A stretch of DNA of 64,000 nt from Bradyrhizobium sp. CIAT3101 (GTDB lineage Bacteria; Pseudomonadota; Alphaproteobacteria; Rhizobiales; Xanthobacteraceae). The notes beneath the pieces are model-generated. The model did no database searches and was not told where the DNA came from. It worked only from the letters and a program-made list of their open reading frames with translations. Positions within the stretch are counted from its first letter, which is position 1; each line of letters starts with the position of its first letter. A program made the translations under genes and the position numbers. Positions 26,806 through 35,528 of this stretch are shown in pieces. Where the stretch lies: NCBI RefSeq assembly GCF_029714945.1, contig NZ_CP121634.1:5043001-5107000 (forward strand), read 5' to 3'.

Positions 26806-27575
26806 GCTCAAAACCCTTCATCAGCCTGCAAGGCGTCCGAAAGGTCTATCGCAGCGGCGGCACCGAGTTCCTCGCGGTGTCCGACGTGACCATGGACGTG
26901 CAGGAAGGTGAGCTGGTTTCGCTGGTCGGTCCGTCCGGCTGCGGCAAGACCACGGTGATGAAGATCCTGGCCGGCCTGCACGGTGCCGACGGCGGCACGG
27001 TGACGATCGGCAATGCCGAGAGCCCGTTCGATCCGACCCGGGACATCGGCATGGTGTTCCAGCAGGCTCTGCTGCTGAAATGGCGCACCATCCTCGACAA
27101 TGTGCTGTTACCGGCCGAGATCGTCGGACTGCCGATCAAGGCCGCGCGCGAGCGGGCGCGCGACCTGCTCAACCTCGTCGGCCTTGCCGGCTATGAACAG
27201 AAATATCCGCGAGAGCTCTCCGGCGGCATGCAGCAACGCACCGCGATCGCGCGCGCCTTCATCCACGATCCGAAGCTGATCCTGATGGACGAGCCGTTCG
27301 GCGCGCTGGACGCGCTGACACGCGAGCAGATGAATCTCGAGATGCTGCGGATCTGGCGGGAGAGCGGCAAGACCATCATCTTCGTCACACACTCCATCCA
27401 GGAGGCCGTGTTCTTGTCCTCCCACTGCGCCGTGCTGACTGCGGGTCCCGCCAAGATGGCCGACTACTTCCCGATCGACCTGCCCTTCCCGCGCGATCTT
27501 CCGCTCAAGACGACTGATGCGTTCGGCGCCTATGCGCGGCGGATCTACGCGAAACTCGGGCTGGGCTCCTCCTGA
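26802..27575 (+). CDS. ABC transporter ATP-binding protein, NitT/TauT (SsuB/TauB-like)
   Basis: A 257-aa ATPase with all motifs: Walker A GPSGCGKTT (~46-54), Q-loop VFQQALLLKW, signature LSGGMQQR, Walker B LILMDEPFGALD, and H-loop FVTHSIQEAVFLS. ATG 26802 overlaps the preceding stop in ATGA. It completes the transporter with the permease at 23081 and the divergent binding protein at 21246. The end converges with the autotransporter gene 9 bp away. Confidence 0.93.
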   Translation: MSSKPFISLQGVRKVYRSGGTEFLAVSDVTMDVQEGELVSLVGPSGCGKTTVMKILAGLHGADGGTVTIGNAESPFDPTRDIGMVFQQALLLKWRTILDNVLLPAEIVGLPIKAARERARDLLNLVGLAGYEQKYPRELSGGMQQRTAIARAFIHDPKLILMDEPFGALDALTREQMNLEMLRIWRESGKTIIFVTHSIQEAVFLSSHCAVLTAGPAKMADYFPIDLPFPRDLPLKTTDAFGAYARRIYAKLGLGSS

Positions 27576-27584
27576 GACGAACGC

Positions 27585-29012
27585 TCAAAATTCTCCGCCG
27601 ACGCCGAGATAGGCCGTGTGCTCGGTGCCGCCGCCATTGCCATAGCCACCCACGACGGTGAACGGCATGGCGGTGTTGAGGCGATGGGCGAAACCAACAC
27701 CGAAGCCGCCCTCGCCGTGAAACGTGGAGCCGCGGACCTGCCAGATGGTCTTGCCCGGTGCGGACGGCATCGGCGCGCTGGCGGCCGCAACAGCGGCAGC
27801 GATACCGCGCCGCGCTTCGGTCAGATTATTGCCGATCTGCGCCTGGAGCGAGCCGATCTGCGACTGAAATCCGGAGGTGATGCCGGAGAGTTGGCTCATG
27901 TTGACGGCATCGGTCGGATTGATGCCGGCGGCGACATTGGTCAGGCGCCGCTCGTTGCCGGCCGTACCGAACGACACGGTGTTGGCGGCGGTTGCGACCG
28001 AGCCGGCGCCGATCGCGACGGAATTGGCTGCCTGTGCCACGGCGTTCATCCCGAGCGCCATCGCGTTGACGCCATTTGCCTGCGCGTTGCTGCCGAGCGA
28101 CGTGCCGCCGGTGTTCGCGATGGCCGACGCGCCGAGCGCGGTGGCGCCGGCTCCATTGGCGTTGGCCGACGTGCCGAGCGAGACCGTGCCCTCACCGGTG
28201 GCAGAGGCGAAGGTGCCGACCGCGGTCGCCGCGTTGCCGGTGGCGCCGGCGTTGGCGCCGAGCGCGACTGCGAAAGTGCCGGTCGCGTTGCTGCTGTCGC
28301 CGATGGCGACGGCACGGGTGCCGAGCGCGTTACTGCTTTCTCCATAGGCCGTGGCCGCGCCACCATTGGCCTTGCTGTTGGCGCCGGTCGCCGTTGCGCG
28401 TTCGCCCGTGGCGATGCTGTTCTGGCCCGTCGCGGTCGCAAAGGTGCCATTGGCGAGGCTGCCGGCGCCGGTTGCGGTGGCGCTGTCGCCGAGGGCGCTG
28501 CTGCCCTCGCCGGTTGCGGTTGCCGCCGCCCCGAACGCGGAGCTATGGGCGCCCGTCGCCGTGGCGGTTGCACCACTCGCGATGGCGGAGCCACCGAACG
28601 CAGCGGAATCGGCGCCGATGGCGGAGGCGTGTGTACCGGCAGCCGTGGCGCCTGTGCCGGTTGCGGTGGAATTGTCACCAAAGGCGCTGGCCGATAGTCC
28701 GGTTGCCGTGGTGCCGATACCGATCGCGGTCGCGTTATCGCCGGTCGCGTTGGACAAGCCGCCGATGGCAACCGCGGTGTTGCCGCTTGCACTAGCCGAG
28801 TAGCCATAGGCAGCGGCGAATATCCCCTGTGTCGTCGCGCTCGGCCCGACCGCCGTGGCGAAGCCGGATGGCGCGTTGTTGACGCCGCCGCCGGCCGCGT
28901 AGTCGGCAGCCATTGCGGATCCGGTGTGAAGGAATGTGGTCGCGAGAAGGATCGCCAAACAAAAGACGATCGGGCGCCTAGCGGTCCCTAAAATGCTGTT
29001 CCGTGAGGCCAT
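27585..29012 (-). CDS. Trimeric autotransporter adhesin (YadA-like)
   Basis: A 475-aa outer-membrane adhesin. Residues ~1-36 are an export signal. From ~45 to ~335 there are about twenty imperfect 14-residue YadA-head repeats of the form ATATGxxSxALGxx (for example NSTATGTGATAAGTHASAIG), forming a left-handed beta-roll. Next comes the neck/stalk NERRLTNVAAGINPTDAVNMSQL, then a short coiled coil and the four-strand YadA anchor (TIWQVRGSTFHGEGGFGVGFAHRLN...YLGVGGEF) ending in Phe as OmpA-type barrels do. Start at the second ATG (29012), which has GGAG seven bases upstream. Binding target unknown; surface or root attachment is inferred. Confidence 0.92.
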   Translation of the reverse strand: MASRNSILGTARRPIVFCLAILLATTFLHTGSAMAADYAAGGGVNNAPSGFATAVGPSATTQGIFAAAYGYSASASGNTAVAIGGLSNATGDNATAIGIGTTATGLSASAFGDNSTATGTGATAAGTHASAIGADSAAFGGSAIASGATATATGAHSSAFGAAATATGEGSSALGDSATATGAGSLANGTFATATGQNSIATGERATATGANSKANGGAATAYGESSNALGTRAVAIGDSSNATGTFAVALGANAGATGNAATAVGTFASATGEGTVSLGTSANANGAGATALGASAIANTGGTSLGSNAQANGVNAMALGMNAVAQAANSVAIGAGSVATAANTVSFGTAGNERRLTNVAAGINPTDAVNMSQLSGITSGFQSQIGSLQAQIGNNLTEARRGIAAAVAAASAPMPSAPGKTIWQVRGSTFHGEGGFGVGFAHRLNTAMPFTVVGGYGNGGGTEHTAYLGVGGEF

Positions 29013-29190
29013 TTTCGACTCCATTCCCTGTTGCGCAAGGTCTGGAGGAATGGCGAAATTCGCACATCAACCGTAAGGTTGAGAAACGCCGGGCGGCGTC
29101 CCTGCCTATCGTTTTCCGGCAGGATGTTGCAGCAATGCATCGCATTCCAGAGCGGGGCGCGGCATGAACACCGCGCCCAACCGGTTCGGC

Positions 29191-30279
29191 TCAGCCCTTG
29201 CGCATCTTGCTGAGCAGATAGTTGTCGTAATAGTTCTCCGCGATCTGCGTGTAGAACAGCAGTTCCTTCTGATACGCGTCGTGGCTTTCCTTGGTGCGCT
29301 TGAACAGGTCGCTCTTGGCGGCGAGCTCGTTCAGATGCTCCTGGGTCGCGTTGTAGCTGGCTTCCATCACCGGCTGCGGGAACGCCTTCAGCTCCGCGCC
29401 GTTCGCGATCAGCCGCTTCAACGCCGCCGGGTTCACGCTGTCGTACTTCTCGAGCATCCAGGCGCCGGCCGCGGACGCGGCCTGGTTGACGATGGCCTGA
29501 TACTGCTTCGGCAGGCTCGCCCACTTCTCGTCATTGACGATCATGTGCAGCATGGCGCCGCCTTCCCACCAGCCGGGGAAATAGTAGTACTTGGCGACCT
29601 TCTGGAAGCCGAGCTTCTCGTCGTCATAGGGACCGACGAATTCGACCGCGTCGAGCGAGCCCTTCTCCAGCGCCGCATAGATGTCGCCGCCCGCGAGCTG
29701 CTGCGGCACGACACCGAGCCGCGCCAGCACGTGGCCACCCATGCCGGCGATGCGGAATTTCAGGCCCTTGAGATCGTCGACGGTCTTGATCTCCTTGCGA
29801 AACCAGCCGCCCATCTGGGTGCCGGAATTGCCGCAGAGAATGGCGTGCGTCTTGAACGGCTTCAGCGCCTCGTTGGTCAGCTCGGCGCCGCCGCCAAAGT
29901 ACCACCAGGACTCCTGGTGGCGATGGTTCATGCCGAACGGCGCGCCGGTGGCGTAGGCCAGCGCCGGCTCCTTGCCGATGTAGAAGTAGAGCGGCGTCTG
30001 CGCCATCTCGACGGTGTTGACGCTGACGGCATCGAGCGCCTGCAGACCGGGGACGAGCTCGCCGGCGGCAAAGGTCTGGATCTGGAATTTGTTGTCGGTG
30101 GCTTCAGCGACGTATTTCGCGAAGGTCTGCGCCGTGCCGTAGATGGTGTCGAGCGACTTCGGGAAGCTCGAGGTCAGGCGCCATTTGATCTCGGGCGCGC
30201 TTTGCGCGATCGCAGGGGCCGCAACCAGCGTCGTCGCGCCGGCGACCGCGCCGCCCGTGAGAAATGTACGGCGTTTCAT
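29191..30279 (-). CDS. TRAP transporter substrate-binding protein, DctP type
   Basis: A 362-aa periplasmic binding protein with a Tat-like signal (MKRRTFLTGGAVAGATTLVAAPAIAQ). DctP-family features: IKWRLTSSFPKSLDTIYG, then TPLYFYIGKEPALAYATGAPFG, and LKGLKFRIAGMGGHVLARLGVVPQQLAGGDIYAALEKGSLDAVEFVGPYDD (the Arg and downstream Asn/Glu region contacts the ligand carboxylate). No DctQ or DctM genes lie in the window, so it is an orphan that must use a distant permease. Tat signals are common in the TAXI/DctP sugar-acid or alpha-keto acid subfamily. Confidence 0.92.
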   Translation of the reverse strand: MKRRTFLTGGAVAGATTLVAAPAIAQSAPEIKWRLTSSFPKSLDTIYGTAQTFAKYVAEATDNKFQIQTFAAGELVPGLQALDAVSVNTVEMAQTPLYFYIGKEPALAYATGAPFGMNHRHQESWWYFGGGAELTNEALKPFKTHAILCGNSGTQMGGWFRKEIKTVDDLKGLKFRIAGMGGHVLARLGVVPQQLAGGDIYAALEKGSLDAVEFVGPYDDEKLGFQKVAKYYYFPGWWEGGAMLHMIVNDEKWASLPKQYQAIVNQAASAAGAWMLEKYDSVNPAALKRLIANGAELKAFPQPVMEASYNATQEHLNELAAKSDLFKRTKESHDAYQKELLFYTQIAENYYDNYLLSKMRKG

Positions 30280-30429
30280 GTCGGGGTCTCTCCCTCTCAG
30301 TCAGGCTTGAATTGGGTGGCGTAAGCCACGGTCGTCGCGGACCGTTTGCCCGTTCCCGCCACCCAGTTCAAGCCATGATAAAGGAGGGGCGCCCTGCCCA
30401 ATCAGCGCTGCCGCGGCGTGCCGCCGCGG

Positions 30430-30981
30430 TCAGGCGTCCCCGACAAAGACCGACAGAGCCTGTCGCAATTCCTTGTAGGCGCGCGGGCCGATCTTGGCCG
30501 CGAGCGCCTTGTCGCTTTCGGCCGCCGCGGGCCTCAGCCGGCCCAGCAGCGCCGTGCCGGCCTCGGTCAAATAGAGCACGTAATAACGGCGGTTGATCGC
30601 CGACGCCGTGCGCCGGACCAGGCCCCGGCCCTCCAGATGATCCACCAGCCTGCCGAGCCCGGCCCGCTCGATCGACAGAAGCTGCGCGACCGCCAGCTGG
30701 TTGACGCCGGGATTGGCGTCGATCACGCAGAGCACGGAAAATTGGGCGGGACTGATCTCGAAGGCCGCCAACTGACGGCTGAATTCCTTGAAGATCCAGA
30801 GCTGCGCCCGGCGAATGGAATAGCCGAGCAGTTGCGAGAGGTCGCCGAGGGCAAGCGGTTTCGCTTTGGCCGTTTTCGTGCCGGATACGACGCGCGGCGC
30901 CGGTCGCGACGGCTTTGTCACGCGCGCCGCCCGCTGTGGTCGCGCGATCCGCTTCCTGATCCGTGCCTTGCCTGGCTGCAT
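30430..30981 (-). CDS. MarR family transcriptional regulator
   Basis: A 183-aa regulator with a basic N-terminal extension (KARIRKRIARPQRAARVTKPSRP), then the MarR core ISPAQFSVLCVIDANPGVNQLAVAQLLSIERAGLGRLVDHLEGRGLVRRTASAINRRYYVLYLTEAG. The ATG at 30981 is preferred because longer in-frame extension reads into non-conserved sequence; the basic extension might be shorter still. Located 151 bp from the TRAP gene on the same strand. Targets unknown. Confidence 0.85.
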   Translation of the reverse strand: MQPGKARIRKRIARPQRAARVTKPSRPAPRVVSGTKTAKAKPLALGDLSQLLGYSIRRAQLWIFKEFSRQLAAFEISPAQFSVLCVIDANPGVNQLAVAQLLSIERAGLGRLVDHLEGRGLVRRTASAINRRYYVLYLTEAGTALLGRLRPAAAESDKALAAKIGPRAYKELRQALSVFVGDA

Positions 30982-31447
30982 CGACGTGCATCTTTCGCAA
31001 AGCCGGTGCAAGCGCATCCGGCTGCATCTCGAGGATTCGGACAGCGAGTCTAACGCAACGCGGTCGGATCGAGAAGCCGCGCGGACTATCGCGGCGGCGC
31101 GTACAGCTTCTACGACAGGTTGCACAGCAATATCGCGCAATGCGTCATGTTGACACGGCAACATGGCTCGCCTAAGGATCGTGAAAGCCTGCCGCACCGC
31201 GAGCGGGTTCAAGGGGAGCGAACGTCCGTGCCGTCATCAGGGGTGGGCACCGATCCGCATGCCATGGCGCATCGCGGCGGAGCGGTTTTGCGCGTGAATG
31301 AAACTGCGTCGCGGCGCATCGCCGGCGGACGCGCATCTCTCCCCACAACGATTCAGAAAACGTCTCCGACCACCCGACACCTCGCCGGTTCGCGATGCGT
31401 CGCGTGCATTCGTTCAATCATCAACGTTGAAAATGGGAGGGCATGAC
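30982..31447. other. 466-bp intergenic region, no gene seen
   Basis: Between the divergent MarR and tannase genes. No convincing coding sequence or strong hairpin was found; overlapping short ORFs here have no signal peptide, domain or ribosome site. It presumably carries both promoters. Confidence 0.5.
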
Positions 31448-33304
31448 ATGAAACGATTTTTCCTCGCCTCGACGATCGTCGCCACGTGGGCGTCGCTCGG
31501 CCCGCAGGCAACGGCACACGGGCTGCCGCCGAGCGGCGTGGCCCCGCGCTCGTCCTGCACCGCCCTCACCGGGCTCACTCTGCCGAACACGCAGATCCTG
31601 AGCGCGACGCAGAAATCCGGCTATTGCAACGTGGTCGGCATCATCAACAAGCGCGTCTCCACGCAAGACCCCGATCATTTCACCTACGGCATCGGCTTTG
31701 CGCTCAATCTGCCCAACACCTGGCATGGCCGCTTCGAGATGATGGGCGGCGGCGGCACCGACGGCAGCCTCAATGCCGACCCGCAAGGTGCGGCCGGCGT
31801 CGAGCTCGGCCAGGGCTGGGCGGTGGCGGCCGACGACGGCGGCCACGAGGACAGCGCGACCAACGTGGTCGGCGGCCATCAGGACGACGACGCCAATGCC
31901 GGCGGCTCCGCGCATTTCGCGATCGATGCGCAGGCACGCCGCGACTACGGCTATAACGGCATCGAGAAGACCGCGACCACCGCCAAGCAGATCATCTCCT
32001 ATTTCTACGGCCTCGAGACCGTCTATTCCTACATCATGGGCTGCTCGAACGGCGGCCGCGACGCGATGGTCGCCTCGCAACGATCGCCCTGGCTGTTCGA
32101 CGGCGTGATCTCGCAAAACCCGGGCTTCAACCTGCCGCAGGCGGGCCTCGCCGAAGCCTGGAACGAGCAGGTGCTCGGCACGCTGTCGACCAGCAAGGAC
32201 GTCAACGGCCAGCCCTATATTCCCGACACGTTCCCGCAGCAGGACCTTCAGGTGGCATCGGCTGCGATCCTGAGCGCCTGCGACGCACTCGACGGCCTCG
32301 TTGACGGCATCATCGACAATTACCACGCATGTACGGCGAAGAAGGTGTATCCGGCACTCGCGAGCTACACCTGCGGCACCGGCTCGCACGGCAGCACGCC
32401 GCACGGCGGCACTTGCCTGACCAGCGCGCAGGTCGATGCGCTGAAGAAGATCTACACCGGACCGGTCAATTCAAAGGGCGAGCGGCTCTATTCGAACTGG
32501 TTCTGGGATGCCGGCATCTGGACGCCGCCGACCGCGCCGGGCGCGGGCTGGCAATTCTGGAATGTCGTCACTGCTCCGGTGCCTGGCGTCAACACCGCGA
32601 TCAATCTGACGCTCGGTGCCGGCGCGATCCCGATGATCTTCCAGACGCCGCCCGTCGTCACGCCCGTCAACGGACCGACCGGCCAGGAAGCCTTCGTGTT
32701 CAAATTCAACTTCGACACGGATGCGCCGAAGATCTTCACGAAGACCGCGGCCTATCCTGAGAGTTCGATGGACTTCATGGCGGCGGTCGCAACCGATTTG
32801 CGTCCGTTCAGGTCGCGCGGCGGCAAGCTGATCATCTCGTCCTCGGTCAATGACGGCATCTTCTCCGGCGCCGCGATCGCCCGCTGGTATCGCAAGATGA
32901 ACCAGCGCATGGACAATCACGCGACTGATTTCGCGCGGCTGTTCATGGTGCCCAACATGGCCCATTGCGGCGGCGGCGCGGCGACCACCAGCTTCGCCAC
33001 CAACGAGCTCAAGGCGATCACGGACTGGGTCGAGAACGGCATCGCGCCGGAACGGATCATCGCGGCCAATACCAACACCACCTCGCCCTACCCGACCGGC
33101 GGCGTGTTCGATCCGCGCATTGCCCAGAACTTTCCGACCGGAGGCACGCGGCCGCTCTGCGTCTATCCCAGGATTCCCGCGTACAAGGGCAGCGGCCTGA
33201 CCAGCGATGCGACAAGCTTTGCGTGCGTCGATCCCGGCTTCGGCCGAGGCGGCGACCACGACTTCCACGACGATGACGACGGCCACGGCGGCGACGGGCA
33301 CTGA
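31448..33304 (+). CDS. Tannase/feruloyl esterase family protein (secreted)
   Basis: A 618-aa exported esterase. Signal peptide (~1-24). Catalytic Ser200 lies in MGCSNGGRDAM, Asp in SSSVNDGIFSG, and His in MVPNMAHCGGG. The Cys next to Ser200 and the Cys after the catalytic His form the CS-D-HC pattern that links the two by a disulfide in tannases and feruloyl esterases. The last 25 residues are His/Asp/Gly-rich (GGDHDFHDDDDGHGGDGH), probably metal binding. GGAGG precedes ATG 31448. Likely hydrolyses plant phenolic esters such as gallate or ferulate; which one is unknown. Confidence 0.92.
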   Translation: MKRFFLASTIVATWASLGPQATAHGLPPSGVAPRSSCTALTGLTLPNTQILSATQKSGYCNVVGIINKRVSTQDPDHFTYGIGFALNLPNTWHGRFEMMGGGGTDGSLNADPQGAAGVELGQGWAVAADDGGHEDSATNVVGGHQDDDANAGGSAHFAIDAQARRDYGYNGIEKTATTAKQIISYFYGLETVYSYIMGCSNGGRDAMVASQRSPWLFDGVISQNPGFNLPQAGLAEAWNEQVLGTLSTSKDVNGQPYIPDTFPQQDLQVASAAILSACDALDGLVDGIIDNYHACTAKKVYPALASYTCGTGSHGSTPHGGTCLTSAQVDALKKIYTGPVNSKGERLYSNWFWDAGIWTPPTAPGAGWQFWNVVTAPVPGVNTAINLTLGAGAIPMIFQTPPVVTPVNGPTGQEAFVFKFNFDTDAPKIFTKTAAYPESSMDFMAAVATDLRPFRSRGGKLIISSSVNDGIFSGAAIARWYRKMNQRMDNHATDFARLFMVPNMAHCGGGAATTSFATNELKAITDWVENGIAPERIIAANTNTTSPYPTGGVFDPRIAQNFPTGGTRPLCVYPRIPAYKGSGLTSDATSFACVDPGFGRGGDHDFHDDDDGHGGDGH

Positions 33305-33311
33305 CGTTCTG

Positions 33312-33467
33312 GTGCCCCGGACGCAGCGCAGCGCTTCCCTGGCGATGCGAACATCGTCCAGTTCAGCGGTGCGCTGCAGAGCCGGGGCCCACGCTTCCGC
33401 TGGCCCTGTGATTTCTGGGTCCCGGCTCTGCGCAGCAGCGTTGCACGCTGCGGCGCGTCCGGGACAC
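33312..33467. repeat. Nested palindromic intergenic repeat
   Basis: Outer arms near GTGCCCCGGACGCAGCGCAG and its imperfect complement at 33445-33467; inner arms around GCAGAGCCGGGGCCCA and TGGGTCCCGGCTCTGCGC. Such CCGGAC/AGAGCCGGG palindromes recur between Bradyrhizobium genes (family knowledge). It also serves as a likely terminator for the tannase gene. Confidence 0.6.
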
Positions 33468-33476
33468 GACCAGACC

Positions 33477-33980
33477 TCACGCGGCCTTGGCCTCCTCGTA
33501 CACGCCCGCGATGAAGTCGCCGAATGTCGGCGCAAGCGGCAGGACGTAGCCCCAATTGTCGGACATCGCCTCGGCGAGCGTCCACGGCTTCTCATATTCG
33601 GCGACCTCGTGATCGATGAACCAGATCTTGCCGAAATGCGCCTGGTCGATCGTCATGCAGATCGGATTGCCGCCGTGATCGCTCATGATCCACAGGAGTT
33701 CATCGACGGTCGGCCATTGCGGCGTCTCACGCGTCCGCGCCAGCGAGCATTCATCGCTCCGCAATCCCAGCACCTCCTGGATCGCGCCGGCCCAATGCCC
33801 TTGCGGCCAGTTGAACTCGGCCGAGCCCTGGAAATAACCGCCGGCGCAGGCCAGCAGGAACTGGCGATAGTCATCCGGCAGGCGACACCCCAGCACCGTC
33901 TCGAACGATGCGAGCGCGGCTTCGGTCGGCGGCTCACCTGCGGCGCTATCGACGCCCGCGATGAATTTAGCGATGTCCAT
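33477..33980 (-). CDS. SMI1/KNR4 family protein
   Basis: A 167-aa protein of the SUKH (SMI1/KNR4) superfamily: ALASFETVLGCRLPDDYRQFLLACAGGYF at the N-terminus, TVDELLWIMSDHGGNPICMTIDQAHFGKIWFIDHE in the middle, and FGDFIAGVYEE at the C-terminus. SUKH proteins often serve as immunity proteins to toxins in other bacteria, but no toxin gene is adjacent. Start at ATG 33980 with GAGGAGAG upstream. Confidence 0.85.
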   Translation of the reverse strand: MDIAKFIAGVDSAAGEPPTEAALASFETVLGCRLPDDYRQFLLACAGGYFQGSAEFNWPQGHWAGAIQEVLGLRSDECSLARTRETPQWPTVDELLWIMSDHGGNPICMTIDQAHFGKIWFIDHEVAEYEKPWTLAEAMSDNWGYVLPLAPTFGDFIAGVYEEAKAA

Positions 33981-34060
33981 GCATTCTCTCCTCGGCGCGT
34001 GCGCGCGCCATGGCTTCGTCGCAGCAGCGGAGAAGCCGGTTCGAGGAGAAGAATGTTCGC

Positions 34061-34318
34061 TTAGAGCAGCTTCGCGCTCACGAACAGCGCGCGCACCGCG
34101 TTGGTCGCCTGCACCACGAGGATGGCATTTTCGGCGGCCCCCTCCAGCGCCTGGACGGCATCGTCGTGCAGCGAGCGGAATTCCATCCACTCGACCGATT
34201 TGAAGTTGGTGAGGAATTGATAGGCCTGGCCGACGGTCGCGATCGCCAGCGTGTCACCGTTCAGCTTGATCTTGAACGTCGTGCGCAGCGGGGTCTCGGA
34301 GCTTGCTGGATCACTCAT
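34061..34318 (-). CDS. DUF982-like small protein
   Basis: An 85-aa protein (TTFKIKLNGDTLAIATVGQAYQFLTNF, then LHDDAVQALEGAAENAILVVQATNAVRALFVSAKLL). The pattern T-V-x-x-A-x-x-F-L ... A-x-x-x-C/A-x-x-A-L-x-G ... A-R-x-x-F-I-x-A recalls DUF982, frequent in rhizobia and of unknown function; the match is weak. Same strand as the SMI1 gene, 80 bp upstream of it. Confidence 0.6.
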   Translation of the reverse strand: MSDPASSETPLRTTFKIKLNGDTLAIATVGQAYQFLTNFKSVEWMEFRSLHDDAVQALEGAAENAILVVQATNAVRALFVSAKLL

Positions 34319-34382
34319 GGGCTGCTTCTGGACGACAACGGCTTAACGAAGGGAAAACGGCAGCCCCACCGTCTGACGAATG

Positions 34383-35408
34383 TCAGGAATCGGTGCTGGC
34401 GCGCTGCGCGACAGTTGCCGGGCTGCCCAGGCGCGGCACCACGACCAGGCGGTTGAACTCGCCATTGTCATAGGCCTTCATGAAGCGATCGTAGTCCTTG
34501 ATCGAGACACAGCCGTTGGAATCACCACGCGGTCCGAGCATGTAGGTGTGGGTGAGCAGGCCGACGCGGCCGAGTGCGCTGGTGCCGTCGGTCGGCGTCA
34601 AGCGCAACGCGCGGACGCCGTGGAACAGTTTTTCGCGGGGCTTCAGATCGTAGGTCGCAGGTGGGGTCGCGCCGACCATGCGCTGGTCGACATGCTGGGG
34701 GTCATCCATCAGCGCGCCCATGCCCGAATGGGCCTCAAGCGCGACGCCGCTCGGCAAATAGAGCGCCTTGGCCGAGATGTCATAGACCGCCGTCCGTGAA
34801 TCGTAGCCGAGCGCCGCCAGATCCGGCGCCTTGGCGAACAGGCCGCTGTCAGGCGTCAGAGAAGCCAGCTTGATCTTGTCGGTGAACTTTTCGAAGAAGT
34901 TGCGGTTGTCGACCCTGGGATTGGTGTCGGCATAGGACTGGCTCGAGGCGATCTGCGCGGAGAAGTCCGCCTGGACCGGCCGCGAACGCGGCATGGGAAC
35001 GGCGTCGGCGCGCTGCGAGGGCTTTGTCGTCTCTTCGGCAGCAGGCTGCTGGTCGTTGTCGGCCAGGGTCGAACGCCAGTCATCGCCCTGGAGCTTCTGG
35101 GCGAGCATCGCCTTGGCATCGCGCAGCTTGAGCTGGACCGCACTCAGGGCGGAGCGCTCCATCGTCCGCAGGCCGAGCTCACGGGCGGGCGGATTGCCGG
35201 ACAGCGAGGCGAAACGATCGTCGAACGAAGGAGAATTGGCCGGCGGCAGCGCGGCGGTGACCAGCGGGGTCGAATCGCCGATATCCGCGACCCACGCGGC
35301 GGCGCCGAGCGCCAGCGCGACGGCAGCCATAGACAGCAGTATTGCCTCGGCTCGCCCAATTCGGCGGCGCGGCAACAGCCTCTCGGCGCTTGCGCGGTCG
35401 GAAACCAT
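34383..35408 (-). CDS. DUF2778 protein, L,D-transpeptidase-like, membrane anchored
   Basis: A 341-aa protein with one N-terminal transmembrane anchor (~17-40, AEAILLSMAAVALALGAAAWV) and a long periplasmic region. The C-terminal domain (~220-320) shows the DUF2778 signature: VYDISAKALYLPSGVALEAHSGMGALMDDPQHVDQRMVGATPPATYDL, then LGRVGLLTHTYMLGPRGDSNGCVSIKDY, with the SNGC motif analogous to the catalytic Cys of YkuD enzymes. Start ATG 35408 after GGGGAT. A cell-wall role is inferred. Several such genes occur per rhizobial genome. Confidence 0.88.
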   Translation of the reverse strand: MVSDRASAERLLPRRRIGRAEAILLSMAAVALALGAAAWVADIGDSTPLVTAALPPANSPSFDDRFASLSGNPPARELGLRTMERSALSAVQLKLRDAKAMLAQKLQGDDWRSTLADNDQQPAAEETTKPSQRADAVPMPRSRPVQADFSAQIASSQSYADTNPRVDNRNFFEKFTDKIKLASLTPDSGLFAKAPDLAALGYDSRTAVYDISAKALYLPSGVALEAHSGMGALMDDPQHVDQRMVGATPPATYDLKPREKLFHGVRALRLTPTDGTSALGRVGLLTHTYMLGPRGDSNGCVSIKDYDRFMKAYDNGEFNRLVVVPRLGSPATVAQRASTDS

Positions 35409-35528
35409 TAGATCCCCAAATCGACCCCCGGGGGACCCAACCCCCACCCGGAGACTCTATACCAGCTACCACATTGGGAGCCAAAAGTTAGGCATAATCG
35501 CGGCCGTCAGGACCCCGTAAGGTATCCA

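Noticed and set aside
27618..28803. Several + strand ORFs across the autotransporter repeats
   Set aside because: Repetitive minus-strand coding produces long open frames on the other strand; no start/RBS or domain.
33477..33980. SMI1/KNR4 gene as an immunity protein of a toxin system
   Set aside because: No polymorphic toxin or secretion gene is next to it; only the family membership is supported.
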